A stretch of 64,000 nucleotides of DNA, taken from Geothrix edaphica. GTDB lineage: Bacteria; Acidobacteriota; Holophagae; Holophagales; Holophagaceae. Made by a program: the position numbers and the translations under genes. Numbering within the stretch: position 1 is the first letter of the stretch; each line of letters begins with the position of its first letter. The stretch is from NCBI RefSeq assembly GCF_030268045.1, contig NZ_BSDC01000001.1, positions 620,001 to 684,000 of the forward strand, in the 5' to 3' direction. The notes under the pieces were generated by a model that worked only from the letters and a program-made list of their open reading frames with translations, made no database searches and was not told where the DNA came from. Shown piece after piece: positions 26,352 to 35,579 of this stretch.

Positions 26352-29300
26352 ATGAACCGACGCTGGACCACCCTCACGCTGACTGCCCTCGCCTGTGCCA
26401 CGATCGCCTCGGCCCAGACCTCCTCCACCGCGGGCGCGGTGCGCGGCGTGGTCAAGAACAAGGCCGGCCAGGCGGTGCCCGGCGCCAGTCTCTCCCTGCG
26501 GAACCGGGAGACGGGCCTGGTCCGCACCGCCACGACCAATTCCCTGGGCGAGTACCAGATCGGCCTGCTGCCCGTGGGGAACTATGAGCTCACGGTGGCC
26601 GCCTCCGGCATGCGCACCCTGAAGGACACCGGTGTCCAGGTGTCCCTGGGCCAGAACACCATCGCGAACTTCAGCCTGGATGTGGCCGAGGCCTCGGCCA
26701 TGGTGGAGATCGTCGCCTCGTCCCAGACCCTGGACACCACCCAGGTGAACAGCGTCACCGCCGTGGACAGCAAGCTGGTGGAGGCGCTCCCCTTGGCGGG
26801 CGGCCGCGACTTCACGGCCCTGGTGCAGCTCACGCCCGGCTCGGTCTACGACTCCGACAACAACCGCGTGTCCATGGAGGGCGCCCGCGGCATCCAGAAC
26901 AACCTGACCATTGACGGCGCTTCGTACCAGTCGAACTTCTTCGGCGAGCAGCGCGGCTCCACCCGCATCCCCTTCGCCTTCGGCGCCGACACCATCAAGG
27001 AACTCCAGATCATCACCAACGCCTTCGATGCCCAGTACGGGAACGCGGCGGGCGCGGTGATCAACGCCGTGTCCAAGACCGGCACCAATGAGTTCTCCGG
27101 ATCCGCGCTCCTGCAGGTGCGGCCGAAGTCACTGGTGGCGAAGATCCGGCCCGTGCCCTACGATCCGCGCGGGACCACCAACACGAACAAGGCCCTGACG
27201 AAGAACTTCACCCAGACCCAGTTCAACGTGAACGTGGGCGGCCCGATCATCAAGGACAAGCTGCACTTCTTCGTGGGCGTCGAGACCTACAAGTACAAAG
27301 AGGACATGACGCCGGACTTCGCCATCGGCACCAGCGCCTCCACCAACCTGGCGGCCTTCAACACCTTCATCGGCACCTTCGGCGGCCTGGTGATGGGGAA
27401 TGACGGGCGCACCCTGGCCCAGGAGGGCGGCCGCAGCTATACGAACGACCGCACCAACACCGTCTACTTCGGCCGCTTGGACTGGACCATCAACGAGAAC
27501 CACCGGGCCACCCTGCGCGTGAACGCCCAGGACTGGAAGTCTGAGAACGGCACCACCTCCTTCACCAGCAGCTTCGCCCCCACCACGGGCCAGACCCAGC
27601 AGGGGTTGGAGAAGAACAGCGGCCTCTCCTGGGTGGCCGAGCTGAACAGCATTCTCGGCGCGAACCTGGTGAACGAGGCCCGCATCCAGCGCGCCATCGA
27701 GCGCCGCCCCCGCTACGCCAACACCACCGCCGCCCCGGAGTTCCAGGTGAACAGCGGCTTTACGGCGGGCCAGAACAACTTCCTCCCCAACGGCCTGGAC
27801 GAGTACAGCTGGCAGGTCATCGACAACCTCACCTGGAGCCAGGGCGACTGGACGGTGAAGGGAGGCGTGGACCTTCAGTTCTTCGACTTCAAGAACACCT
27901 TCTTCCGCTACCAGAACGGCTCCTTCCAGTTCGGGAACTACGCCACGGCCAGCCGCTGGGCCACGGGCACTGTGGGCACCGGCGACACGCTGGTCTACCA
28001 GGGGGCCTTCAGCAACTACGGCGGGGCCATCTCCTACAAGTCCAAGCTCTACGCGGGCTATGTTCAGGGCCAGTACCAGGGCCTGCTGGACCGCAGGCTG
28101 CTCCTCAGCCTCGGCCTCCGGGCCACCCGCGAGGACCAGCCGGACAACCCGCGCCCCAACACCCAGTTCGCCGGCCTGGACCAGGCCAATGACGCGTCGG
28201 CCTACGATCCCCGCTTCGGGTTCACCTACGACCTGAAGGGCAATGGCAAGACCCTCATCCGAGGCGGCTACGGCTGGTTCTCCAGCCCCAACCCAAGCCT
28301 CACCGTGTCCAACACCATGAACAGCAACGGGAACACCACCTCGACCTACCGGATCTCCAACGGCGCGTCCACCAACGCCCAGTTCAACACCGGCCTCCTC
28401 TCCTACGCCAACCGCGTGTCCGGGACCACCCTCACTCGGCTGGATCCCACACTGCTGGCCACGGTGGGCAACACCAACTCCAAGCAGGGGCAGGTCTGGG
28501 ACCCGCGGAACGACCTGTCCGTGGCCAAGCGCGCGGCTCTGGGCATCGAGCACGCCTACGACAACGGCTATACCGTGGGCTTCCAGGCGGTGTACGCGAA
28601 GTTCGAGAACCTCCAGTACTTCGTGAACATCAACCTGAACCAGATCGGGGCTCCCGCCGGTTCGTATTACAACGACGGCTATCCCCTCACCACCAACCTC
28701 TTCGGTGGCGCCCGCCCTGCCAAGGCCGTGGTGGCCGGCCGGCTCCTGGATTTCACCGGGTTCGGCGACGTGTTCCTCAGCCGGAATGATGGGGAAGGCA
28801 AATACCAGGCCCTGATCCTCACGCTGTCCAAGCGGGCCGAGTCGGGCTGGGGCTTCACCTCCAACCTGACCTGGTCCAAGGCCCGGGACAACAACTCCAA
28901 CGAGCGCACCACCGCCAGCGCCAGCTCGGAATCGAACGTCAACAACCCGGCGGATCCCCTGGCCACCTATGCCTACAGCGACAATGACCGCCGCTGGCGG
29001 GTGGTCTTCGCGGGCTACTTCCCCGTCTACTTCGGCATCCAGGGTGCCGTGAACTTCAGCTACACCTCCGGTCGTCCCTACAGCTCCTTCAATACCGGCC
29101 GCACGATCACGGGCGTCTCCTACTCCGGCGACCTGAACGGGGATGGCGCCACCAACGACTACAGCCCGAACACGGAGCGCAACCAGTTCCGGCAGCCCTC
29201 GCTCCGCAGCCTGGACCTCCGCCTGAGCCGGGACTTCAAGATCGCCCGCCGCTTCGAGATCCAGGCCTTCCTGGACATCTTCAACCTGCCGAACTGGGCC

Positions 29301-29438
29301 AACCAGCGCACCACGCTGACCACCGGCACCCAGGGCAACGCCACCGTCGGGTTCGTCCCCGTGTCCGATTTCGGATTCATCAACCTGCCCGACCGCAGCA
29401 CCCGCGAGGTCCAGCTCGGCGTCCGCGCCAAGTTCTGA
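26352..29438 (+). CDS. Oar-like TonB-dependent receptor with carboxypeptidase-regulatory-like domain
   Basis: 1028 residues. Signal peptide (ends ATIASAQ), then a beta-sandwich (about 30-110: GVVKNKAGQAVPGASLSLRN, NYELTVAASGMRTL), a plug (VDSKLVEALPLAGGRDFTAL, VINAVSKTGTNEFSGSAL) and a long barrel finishing EVQLGVRAKF. This architecture is greatly expanded in Acidobacteria and is linked to uptake or adhesion. The gene is expected to be highly expressed when its unknown substrate is present. A strong hairpin terminator follows. Confidence 0.94.
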   Translation: MNRRWTTLTLTALACATIASAQTSSTAGAVRGVVKNKAGQAVPGASLSLRNRETGLVRTATTNSLGEYQIGLLPVGNYELTVAASGMRTLKDTGVQVSLGQNTIANFSLDVAEASAMVEIVASSQTLDTTQVNSVTAVDSKLVEALPLAGGRDFTALVQLTPGSVYDSDNNRVSMEGARGIQNNLTIDGASYQSNFFGEQRGSTRIPFAFGADTIKELQIITNAFDAQYGNAAGAVINAVSKTGTNEFSGSALLQVRPKSLVAKIRPVPYDPRGTTNTNKALTKNFTQTQFNVNVGGPIIKDKLHFFVGVETYKYKEDMTPDFAIGTSASTNLAAFNTFIGTFGGLVMGNDGRTLAQEGGRSYTNDRTNTVYFGRLDWTINENHRATLRVNAQDWKSENGTTSFTSSFAPTTGQTQQGLEKNSGLSWVAELNSILGANLVNEARIQRAIERRPRYANTTAAPEFQVNSGFTAGQNNFLPNGLDEYSWQVIDNLTWSQGDWTVKGGVDLQFFDFKNTFFRYQNGSFQFGNYATASRWATGTVGTGDTLVYQGAFSNYGGAISYKSKLYAGYVQGQYQGLLDRRLLLSLGLRATREDQPDNPRPNTQFAGLDQANDASAYDPRFGFTYDLKGNGKTLIRGGYGWFSSPNPSLTVSNTMNSNGNTTSTYRISNGASTNAQFNTGLLSYANRVSGTTLTRLDPTLLATVGNTNSKQGQVWDPRNDLSVAKRAALGIEHAYDNGYTVGFQAVYAKFENLQYFVNINLNQIGAPAGSYYNDGYPLTTNLFGGARPAKAVVAGRLLDFTGFGDVFLSRNDGEGKYQALILTLSKRAESGWGFTSNLTWSKARDNNSNERTTASASSESNVNNPADPLATYAYSDNDRRWRVVFAGYFPVYFGIQGAVNFSYTSGRPYSSFNTGRTITGVSYSGDLNGDGATNDYSPNTERNQFRQPSLRSLDLRLSRDFKIARRFEIQAFLDIFNLPNWANQRTTLTTGTQGNATVGFVPVSDFGFINLPDRSTREVQLGVRAKF

Positions 29439-29450
29439 TCGCCGCAGCTG

Positions 29451-29490
29451 GCAAGAAGAAGGCCCCGCATCCGCGGGGCCTTCTTCTTGC
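29451..29490. terminator. Bidirectional intrinsic terminator
   Basis: Perfect 18-bp inverted repeat, arms 29451-29468 and 29473-29490, four-base loop ATCC, with A/T-rich outer pairs (AAGAAGAA/TTCTTCTT) supplying the U-tract in either direction. It separates the convergent Oar-like receptor and mutS2. Confidence 0.88.
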
Positions 29491-29499
29491 GGCGGGCCG

Positions 29500-31920
29500 T
29501 CACTTCAGGGTGATGACGGTGGCCCCGGCGCCGCCCTGGTTCTGGGGGGCATCCTCCACCCGGGCGATGCCGGGGTGGCCGCGCAGGGCCTCGCGGACCG
29601 CCGCCTTCAGCCGGCCGGTGCCGTGGCCGTGGACGATGCGGATGATGCGCCGGCCCGCGGCGAGGGCTTCCTCCACGAAGCGGTAGATCTCACTGTCCAC
29701 GTCGTCGCTGGCCCGGCCGATGAGGTTGATCTCGGAGTCGATCTCCTGGACTTCGGCCCGCACTCGCACCCTGCCAGTGGGTTTCGGCGCCGCCTCCCGG
29801 GCGCCGATGGGCTCCAGCTCACCCAGGCGGCACTCCAGGCGGCGGCCCTGAGGCGTCTCCAGCGTGGCCCGGTCACCCTTGAGGGAAACGACCTTGCCCT
29901 CGACGCCCAGACCTCGGTGGCGGGCGTAGCCCCCCTCCCGGACCTCCAGGGGCGTCGCCGGCTTGGGCTTGGCCCCACGGGGCGCCAGCTCTGCCTCCGC
30001 CAGGCGGGCGAGCTGCTTCACCCGCTCGTGGGCCTCGGTGCCCAGGCGGTCGGCGTTCACGTCGGCCGCCTTCTGGCGCTCCTTCAGTTCCTTCACCAGA
30101 CGCTTGCCCTCGTGGTCGAGGAAGTCCAGCACCCGGGCCAGCTTCTCCTTCGATTCCTTCTGGAAGGCCTCCCGCTCGGACCGCAGCTTCTCCTCCCGTT
30201 GGCGGAGGATCTCCCGGTCCTTCTCGGCGGCCACCGTCTGGCGGCGCAGGGTCTCGGCCTCCTCCAGCAGGCGCGTGCGCTCGGCCTCCAGCTCCCGCAG
30301 GAAGTCGCGCCAGTCCTGCTCCCGCTGGCCCAGCACCTTGTCGGCGTGGTCGAGCACAGCCTTGGGCAGGCCCAGCTTGGCGGCGATGGTGAGGGCGCGG
30401 CTCTGGCCCGGCTGGCCCACCAGCAGGCGGTAGGTGGGGGCCAGGCGGTCCTCGTCGAACTGCACGGAGGCGTTCTGGAAGCGCGTGTGGCGCAGGGCCC
30501 ACTGGCTGATCTCGCCCAGGTGCGTCGAACAGAGGATCCAGCAGCGGCGGCGGGACAGGGTCTGGAGCATGGCGATGCCCAGGGCCGCGCCCTCCTTGGG
30601 ATCCGTGCCCGTGCCCAGCTCGTCCAGCAGCACCAGGCCGCCGTCATGGACGTTTTCCAGGATCTTCTTCAGATGCAGCACATGGCTGCTGAAGGTCGAG
30701 AGGCTTCCCGTGATGGTCTGGTGGTCGCCGATGTCCGCGTGGAGGCTGGGCAGGGCGGGGAAGCTGGAGCCCTCCTTCGCCGGCACGGCGCAGCCGCAGG
30801 CCGCCAGCACCGAGAGCAGGCCCACGGTCTTCAGCACCACAGTCTTGCCGCCGGTGTTCGAGCCGGAAATGACCAGGCCCGGCTTCTCCGCCTCCAGCAC
30901 CAGGTTCAGGGGCACCACGGGGTGGGGCAGCGGATCCAGGCCCATGGCCTCCCGCACGGCGGGCAGCAGCATGGGATGGCGGGCCTCCAGGAGGCAGAGA
31001 CGGCCCTGCTTGGGATCGGTTTCCACCTCCGGCAGACGGCCGTCGCAGAGGGCGGCCCAGCGCAGGAGGGCGAGCCCCTGGTCCGCCTGGGCCTGGAGGT
31101 CCCGCCAGCGGGCGAAGTCCTCGCGCCGGGCCCGCAGGTCCGCCAGCAGGTCCCGCAGGAAGGCCTGCACGGCCTGGGCGTAGTCGCGGTCGGCCTCCAC
31201 GAAGGCGTTGTTGAGGGGCACGGCCTCCATGGGCTCGATGAAGACGGTGGCACCGCTGCCGCTGCGGTCCAGCACCAGGCCGGGCATGAGGCCGCGCCGC
31301 TCCTGGCGCACGGGCAGGCAGAAGCGCCCGTTGCGCTCCACGACCATGGCCTCGTTGAAGGCGTCCGGCGTGGCCCGCAGGAGCTTCTGGAGCTTGGCCT
31401 GCACGGCCTGGAAGGCGTCCTGGCGGTGCCGGTGGAGGCTGGCCAGGGCCGGAATGCGCAGGGGATCCAGCCGGCCGTCGGCGTCGAAGCTCTTCGCCAG
31501 GCGCTCCGCGATGGGCGCGGGGTCCGGCAGCAGGGCCGCCGTCACCTGAAGCCGGTCGATGCCCAGGTGCGTGCCCGCAGGCGCCGGGCGGGCCTCAGGC
31601 CAGGGCAGGGCGGCCAGGCTCTGCAGCAGGCGGGCCATGGCCTTCAGCCCATCCCGCAGCTGCCGCCAGTGCTCCGGCAGCAGCCAGCCCGCCGGGTTCA
31701 GCAGCTCGTCCAGGGCCTCGTCCATGGGCAGCACCGGCAGGAGATCCGGCGACTGGGCCCAGAGGTCCTGCAGCTCCAGCTGGTGCAGCCGCCGCAGTCC
31801 CGCCAATCCGTCCGAGGGCTGCATGGCGCCCAGGGCCACGCGCGCCGGCGCCGTGCGGGCCCCCGACTGGATCAGGCGCACCGCATCGGGGAATTCGAGA
31901 GCATGGAGTTCAGGGTTCAT
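29500..31920 (-). CDS. mutS2: Endonuclease MutS2 / ribosome-collision factor
   Basis: 806 residues. Core and clamp domains are followed by the ABC-type ATPase: GLVISGSNTGGKTVVLKTVG (Walker A), GSLSTFSSHVLHLKKIL, LVLLDELGTGTDPKEGAAL (Walker B) and STHLGEISQWA. A long coiled coil (about 520-640) leads to a C-terminal Smr domain (RIIRIVHGHGTGRLKAAVRE). There is no mismatch-recognition domain I, which distinguishes it from MutS1. Known roles are recombination suppression and splitting stalled ribosomes. It is downstream of rpsU with a terminator between them. Confidence 0.95.
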   Translation of the reverse strand: MNPELHALEFPDAVRLIQSGARTAPARVALGAMQPSDGLAGLRRLHQLELQDLWAQSPDLLPVLPMDEALDELLNPAGWLLPEHWRQLRDGLKAMARLLQSLAALPWPEARPAPAGTHLGIDRLQVTAALLPDPAPIAERLAKSFDADGRLDPLRIPALASLHRHRQDAFQAVQAKLQKLLRATPDAFNEAMVVERNGRFCLPVRQERRGLMPGLVLDRSGSGATVFIEPMEAVPLNNAFVEADRDYAQAVQAFLRDLLADLRARREDFARWRDLQAQADQGLALLRWAALCDGRLPEVETDPKQGRLCLLEARHPMLLPAVREAMGLDPLPHPVVPLNLVLEAEKPGLVISGSNTGGKTVVLKTVGLLSVLAACGCAVPAKEGSSFPALPSLHADIGDHQTITGSLSTFSSHVLHLKKILENVHDGGLVLLDELGTGTDPKEGAALGIAMLQTLSRRRCWILCSTHLGEISQWALRHTRFQNASVQFDEDRLAPTYRLLVGQPGQSRALTIAAKLGLPKAVLDHADKVLGQREQDWRDFLRELEAERTRLLEEAETLRRQTVAAEKDREILRQREEKLRSEREAFQKESKEKLARVLDFLDHEGKRLVKELKERQKAADVNADRLGTEAHERVKQLARLAEAELAPRGAKPKPATPLEVREGGYARHRGLGVEGKVVSLKGDRATLETPQGRRLECRLGELEPIGAREAAPKPTGRVRVRAEVQEIDSEINLIGRASDDVDSEIYRFVEEALAAGRRIIRIVHGHGTGRLKAAVREALRGHPGIARVEDAPQNQGGAGATVITLK

Positions 31921-31950
31921 GGGGCGCAGTCTTCAATCCTCGTCTTCAGT

Positions 31951-31983
31951 AAAACAAAAAGGGCCCGCTTCTGCGGGCCCTTT
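31951..31983 (-). terminator. Intrinsic terminator downstream of rpsU
   Basis: On the complement strand, stem AAAGGGCCCGC / GCGGGCCCTTT (arms 31958-31968 and 31973-31983) is followed by TTTTTGTTTT. A second small hairpin, GTGCAAAGC / GCTTTGCAC at 31986-32006, lies between it and the rpsU stop. Confidence 0.85.
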
Positions 31984-32016
31984 GCGTGCAAAGCGCTGCT
32001 TTGCACGAAGGCAGGA

Positions 32017-32223
32017 TCAACCGATCATGCGCCGTTCCTGAGCGAGGCGCTTCAGGGTCTTCTTACGGGCGGCGAGCATCTTGCGCTTGCGCTTGGTGCT
32101 GGGCTTCTCGTAGTGCTGGCGCTTCTTCAGCTCGCTGAGAATGCCGGACTTCTCGCACTTCCGCTTGAAGCGGCGAAGGGCGAACTCGAAAGTTTCGTCT
32201 TCTTTGACCTTGACCAAAGGCAT
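32017..32223 (-). CDS. rpsU: Small ribosomal subunit protein bS21
   Basis: 68 residues, the usual length. The sequence [20 protein letters not shown] and the strongly basic second half ([14 protein letters not shown]) are typical of S21. A strong AGGAGG lies nine bases before the ATG. It is divergent from the Ser/Thr kinase (139-base gap) and ends in its own terminator. Confidence 0.97.
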   Translation of the reverse strand: MPLVKVKEDETFEFALRRFKRKCEKSGILSELKKRQHYEKPSTKRKRKMLAARKKTLKRLAQERRMIG

Positions 32224-32362
32224 ATGGATGCACCTCCTTTCCCGTGGATTTCAGAGGGACCTGCGGGGCAGGACCGGACCGAACGAAAAGTCTACCTCAA
32301 CACTGGGGTTATGGCGAGGAGGAAAGCCTCCAGCTACCCTGAACCCTCACTGCTTCTTCCGG

Positions 32363-34300
32363 ATGCCCATGCCACGCCCCCTCCTGCTCATCGTGGACGG
32401 CGAGTCCCTACGGACTCCCGGCCTGGTGTCTGCCATGGAAGGCGACGGCTGGGAGATCCGGTGGCTGCGCCACGATGGGACCGAGGCCTTCCTGCGGGAG
32501 AGCCTGGATCCCGACCTGCTGCTCCTGGATTCGGCCGCCCCCGGCGGCGCGGACAGCGACCTGGTCCGGCAGCTCCGGCAGCGGAATCCCCGGTTGCCGG
32601 TGCTGGTGGTGACCGAAGGCCCCGACCGCGGGGAGGAGGCCGGAGCCGGCGTGCAGGAGTACCTGGAACGGACCCGGCCCGATGGGGAGATCGCCGCCAT
32701 CCTCCGTCGCTACCGCCCCGGCCAGGCCAAGCTCAGCACCCAGGACATCTTCGGGGACCTCCTGGCGGACCTGGAGGGGGCCGGGGAGCCCGCGGCGGCC
32801 TCGGCCGGACCGGCGGCGGCCCAGCCTCCCCTGAGCGCCTCGGACATCTTCGGCCGCGTGATCGAAGAGGTGGAGGCACTTCCGGAGCCCGCTCCCATCA
32901 GGAACCTGGTGCGCGTGGTTCCGGCCCTGGCCTCGGCTTCCGCCCCGACCCCGTCCATCGCCTCGCTCCCGATCGAGTCCCTGGGACCCTCGGATTTCAC
33001 CCTCAGCGGCATCTCGGGGGTCCACGACCCCTTCGCCTGGTCCGGCGGCCCGGCGGGCTCCCCCGCGGGCCCCCCGGCGCCGGAGGCGAAGCCCGCGACC
33101 CCCGGGGCGCCGGACATCCTCGAGGAGTACGGAAACTACTTCCTGCTGGAGAAGATCGCCATCGGCGGCATGGCCGAGCTGTTCAAGGCCCAGCAGCGCG
33201 GCGTGCAGGGCTTCCAGAAGATCGTGGCCATCAAGCGGATCCTGCCGCACTTCAGCGACAACGAGGACTTCGTCACCATGTTCATCGACGAGGCCAAGCT
33301 GGCGGCCCAGCTGACCCATCCGAACATCGTGCAGATCTTCGACCTGGGGAAGGCCGGCAACTCGTACTACATCGCCATGGAGTACGTGAACGGCCGGGAT
33401 CTCCGCACGCTGCTGCGGAAGGTGCGGGAATACGGCCTGCCCTTCCCGGAGCAGGTGGCGGCCTTTGTGGTGATGAAGGTGGCCGCGGCCCTGGACTACG
33501 CCCATCGCAAGCGGGGCTTCGATGACCGGGAGCTCAAGCTGGTCCACCGTGACATCAGCCCCCAGAACGTGATCCTCTCCACCGAGGGCGCCGTCAAGCT
33601 CGTGGACTTCGGCATCGCCAAGGCCGCCAGCAAGGCCAGCCATACCGTGGCCGGCGCGCTCAAGGGGAAGCTGCTCTACATGAGCCCGGAACAGGCCACG
33701 GGCCAGCCCCTGGACAACCGCTCGGACCTGTACTCCCTCGGCCTGGTGCTGTTCGAGCTGCTCACGGGCGAGCGCTGCTTCCAGGCGGATTCGGAACTCG
33801 GCGTGCTCGAGAAGGTGCGCCTCGGCCGGGTGTCGGACCTGCTCACGCTGAACCCGAAGGTCTCGAAGGAGATGGCGGCCATCGTGAGCCGGGCGCTCCA
33901 GAAGGGCGTGGACCACCGCTACCCCTCGGCGCGCTTCATGGAACGCGACCTGCGCGACTACCTCCAGCGGCTGGGCCCGCCCATCACCGAGCACGATGTG
34001 GCCGAGTACATGCAGGCCCTGCTCAACGGGACCCCCGAGAACCTCGAGCACCTGATCGCCTCCCGGTTCCCGCCGCCCGCGGGCTTCACGAGCGGGACCC
34101 ATCGCAACCTGGCGCTCCAGGCGGACACGGCCATCCGGAAGGTTCCCGTGCCCAGCGAGACCCCTGAACTCAGTCTGGCGCCGCTGGAGCCCATCGAGCC
34201 GATCGGGGACATCCCGCACCGGCCCCGCTGGCTGCTGCCCGTGATCCTCGGCCTCGCGGCGGCCCTCGTGGCCCTGCTGGCCATCGCCCGGTGGTCATGA
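32363..34300 (+). CDS. Tail-anchored Ser/Thr protein kinase with N-terminal receiver-like domain
   Basis: 645 residues. The first ~110 residues fold like a response-regulator receiver (LLLIVDGESLRTPGLVSAME, DPDLLLLDSAAPGG, LPVLVVTEG) but lack the second acidic residue and the conserved Lys. A Pro/Ala-rich linker follows (about 130-250). The kinase domain (about 258-530) is complete: IAIGGMAELFKA loop, VAIKRIL Lys, LVHRDISPQNVIL and VDFGIAK. A single C-terminal membrane helix (LLPVILGLAAALVALLAIA) anchors it with the kinase in the cytoplasm and almost nothing outside. The start could also be the ATG at 32369. Confidence 0.88.
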   Translation: MPMPRPLLLIVDGESLRTPGLVSAMEGDGWEIRWLRHDGTEAFLRESLDPDLLLLDSAAPGGADSDLVRQLRQRNPRLPVLVVTEGPDRGEEAGAGVQEYLERTRPDGEIAAILRRYRPGQAKLSTQDIFGDLLADLEGAGEPAAASAGPAAAQPPLSASDIFGRVIEEVEALPEPAPIRNLVRVVPALASASAPTPSIASLPIESLGPSDFTLSGISGVHDPFAWSGGPAGSPAGPPAPEAKPATPGAPDILEEYGNYFLLEKIAIGGMAELFKAQQRGVQGFQKIVAIKRILPHFSDNEDFVTMFIDEAKLAAQLTHPNIVQIFDLGKAGNSYYIAMEYVNGRDLRTLLRKVREYGLPFPEQVAAFVVMKVAAALDYAHRKRGFDDRELKLVHRDISPQNVILSTEGAVKLVDFGIAKAASKASHTVAGALKGKLLYMSPEQATGQPLDNRSDLYSLGLVLFELLTGERCFQADSELGVLEKVRLGRVSDLLTLNPKVSKEMAAIVSRALQKGVDHRYPSARFMERDLRDYLQRLGPPITEHDVAEYMQALLNGTPENLEHLIASRFPPPAGFTSGTHRNLALQADTAIRKVPVPSETPELSLAPLEPIEPIGDIPHRPRWLLPVILGLAAALVALLAIARWS

Positions 34301-34314
34301 CCCGGTGGTCCTGA
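34287..34314 (+). repeat. 14-bp tandem repeat at the kinase stop codon
   Basis: CCCGGTGGTCATGA is followed directly by CCCGGTGGTCCTGA, one mismatch. The first unit contains the kinase TGA stop. Confidence 0.7.
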
Positions 34315-34373
34315 ACCGGCGATCTGGATAAGATCACTCTTTACGAACAGTTTCGTCGCCCCAGGGAGCACCC

Positions 34374-34604
34374 ATGGATCTGAGCCAGGATCAGAAGGCC
34401 TTCTACGAGACCACCCGCGAGCGCTGCCGCTCCGAGGTGTCCCAGATCAACAACACCATCGCCTCCGAAGTGCAGCGGGTGAAGGAGCTGCTCACCAGCC
34501 TGAGCAACCGCAAGACCGCGGTCCTCCAGATGTACGGCGCCGCCTGCGAGGTGCTGGGCGAAGAGAACGATCTCGCCGAAGAGTCCATCGACATCGAGTT
34601 TTAG
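34374..34604 (+). CDS. Small coiled-coil protein of unknown function
   Basis: 76 residues. A nearly continuous helix with heptad spacing (FYETTRERCRSEVSQINNTI, VQRVKELLTSLSNRKTAVL) ends in an acidic tail (EENDLAEESIDIEF). There is no signal peptide. GGGAG precedes the ATG. I do not recognise a family. It follows the kinase by 73 bases on the same strand and could be a partner or substrate, which is inference only. Confidence 0.62.
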   Translation: MDLSQDQKAFYETTRERCRSEVSQINNTIASEVQRVKELLTSLSNRKTAVLQMYGAACEVLGEENDLAEESIDIEF

Positions 34605-34660
34605 CTGTCAGCCATCAGCTGTCAGCTCTCAGTCACTGATGGCTGACAGCTGATGGCTAC
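34603..34660. repeat. Heptamer repeats forming a long inverted repeat
   Basis: Just after a stop codon, units AGCTGTC-AGCCATC-AGCTGTC-AGCTCTC run forward and then in reverse complement. The 16-base arms AGCTGTCAGCCATCAG (34603-34618) and CTGATGGCTGACAGCT (34636-34651) are perfectly complementary. It could act as a terminator between the convergent genes on each side. The heptamer resembles the array after miaB. Confidence 0.75.
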
Positions 34661-34908
34661 TCATGGATCCGCATCAGCGGGGCGGCGCACTTCTGGCAGT
34701 TGCTCTGGTGCGGGGGATTCTTCTTTCCGCAGTGGCTGCACACCTGGATGTGGGCCCGCTTGCGGCGCCAGATGCGCAGGTAGAGGACGCCGAGGAGCGC
34801 GATCAGCAGGCAGCCCTTCTGCCAGGACTGGAGGAAGAAGCCCGTGGGGCTCTCGGCCTTGGGTTTCTCCGGCTGCCCCTGGAGGCTGAGGGTGGTGGGC
34901 TGGCTCAT
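34657..34908 (-). CDS. Small membrane protein with C-terminal zinc ribbon
   Basis: 83 residues. One membrane helix (about residues 31-46, GCLLIALLGVLYLRIW) is followed by a basic stretch and a zinc-ribbon pattern CSHCGKKNPPHQSNCQKC (CxxC...CxxC). Its ATG overlaps the scpB stop by four bases, so it is the third gene of the psd-scpB operon. No function is known; the ribbon should lie in the cytoplasm if the N-terminus is outside. Confidence 0.75.
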   Translation of the reverse strand: MSQPTTLSLQGQPEKPKAESPTGFFLQSWQKGCLLIALLGVLYLRIWRRKRAHIQVCSHCGKKNPPHQSNCQKCAAPLMRIHE

Positions 34909-35579
34909 GCTTCGGCCCCTTCGTCGGGCAGGTCCTCGATCGTCTCCAGAGCGCCATCGCCGAAGAGCCCGTCCTCGGGCAGGGGCGGCTCGAGCGCGGC
35001 CAGGGCCTGGGCCTCCAGGCGGCCTTCGCCGAAGTCGTCCAGCCGCGGAAGGTCATGGAGGCTCTTCAGGCCGAAGTGCAGCAGGAAGGCCTGGGTGGTG
35101 GCGTAGGTCATGGGCCGGCCCACCACGGGCTTGCGGCCGGCGGGGATGATGAGCTGGCGCTCCAGGAGGCTCTTCACCTGGTTGGCGCTGCTGGTGACGC
35201 CGCGGATGGCGTTCAGCTCCGTGATGGTGACGGGCTGGCGGTAGGCGATGATGGCCAGGGCCTCGATCAGCGCCGGCGTGAGCTTGCCGCTGCGGGTGGT
35301 GGTCACCAGCCGGGCGACCATCTCCTTGTAGAGCGGGCTGGTGGCCATGCGCCAGCCGCCGCCGACCTCCAGGAGGCGCAGGCCGCTGGAGCCGCTCAGT
35401 CGCTCCTGCAATTTCTCGATGCCCTGCTGGAGGGCGCCGTCGCCCAGGCCCGTGAGCTCCCGCAGCCGCGCCAGGTCCAGCACCTCGCCGGCGGCCGTGA
35501 ACAGGGCCTCCAGGGCGCCCGGGAGGTCGCCACCCTCGTCCCAGAGGGGGTCCTGGTTGAAGATCTCGATGTCGTTCAC
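34905..35579 (-). CDS. scpB: Segregation and condensation protein B
   Basis: 224 residues from a GTG start with GGGAG upstream. Tandem winged-helix domains are evident: ALEALFTAAGEVLDLARL, then TPALIEALAIIAYRQPVTIT and IRGVTSSANQVKSLLERQLI, then VVGRPMTYATTQAFLLHFGL. ScpB binds the Smc-ScpA condensin complex. It overlaps psd upstream and the zinc-ribbon gene downstream by four bases each. scpA is not in the window. Confidence 0.94.
   Translation of the reverse strand: MNDIEIFNQDPLWDEGGDLPGALEALFTAAGEVLDLARLRELTGLGDGALQQGIEKLQERLSGSSGLRLLEVGGGWRMATSPLYKEMVARLVTTTRSGKLTPALIEALAIIAYRQPVTITELNAIRGVTSSANQVKSLLERQLIIPAGRKPVVGRPMTYATTQAFLLHFGLKSLHDLPRLDDFGEGRLEAQALAALEPPLPEDGLFGDGALETIEDLPDEGAEA

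Noticed and set aside
29575-33525. A 1316-codon open frame on the plus strand
   Set aside because: It is antisense to mutS2 and rpsU, runs into the Ser/Thr kinase in another frame and shows no domain; it reflects the codon bias of the real genes.
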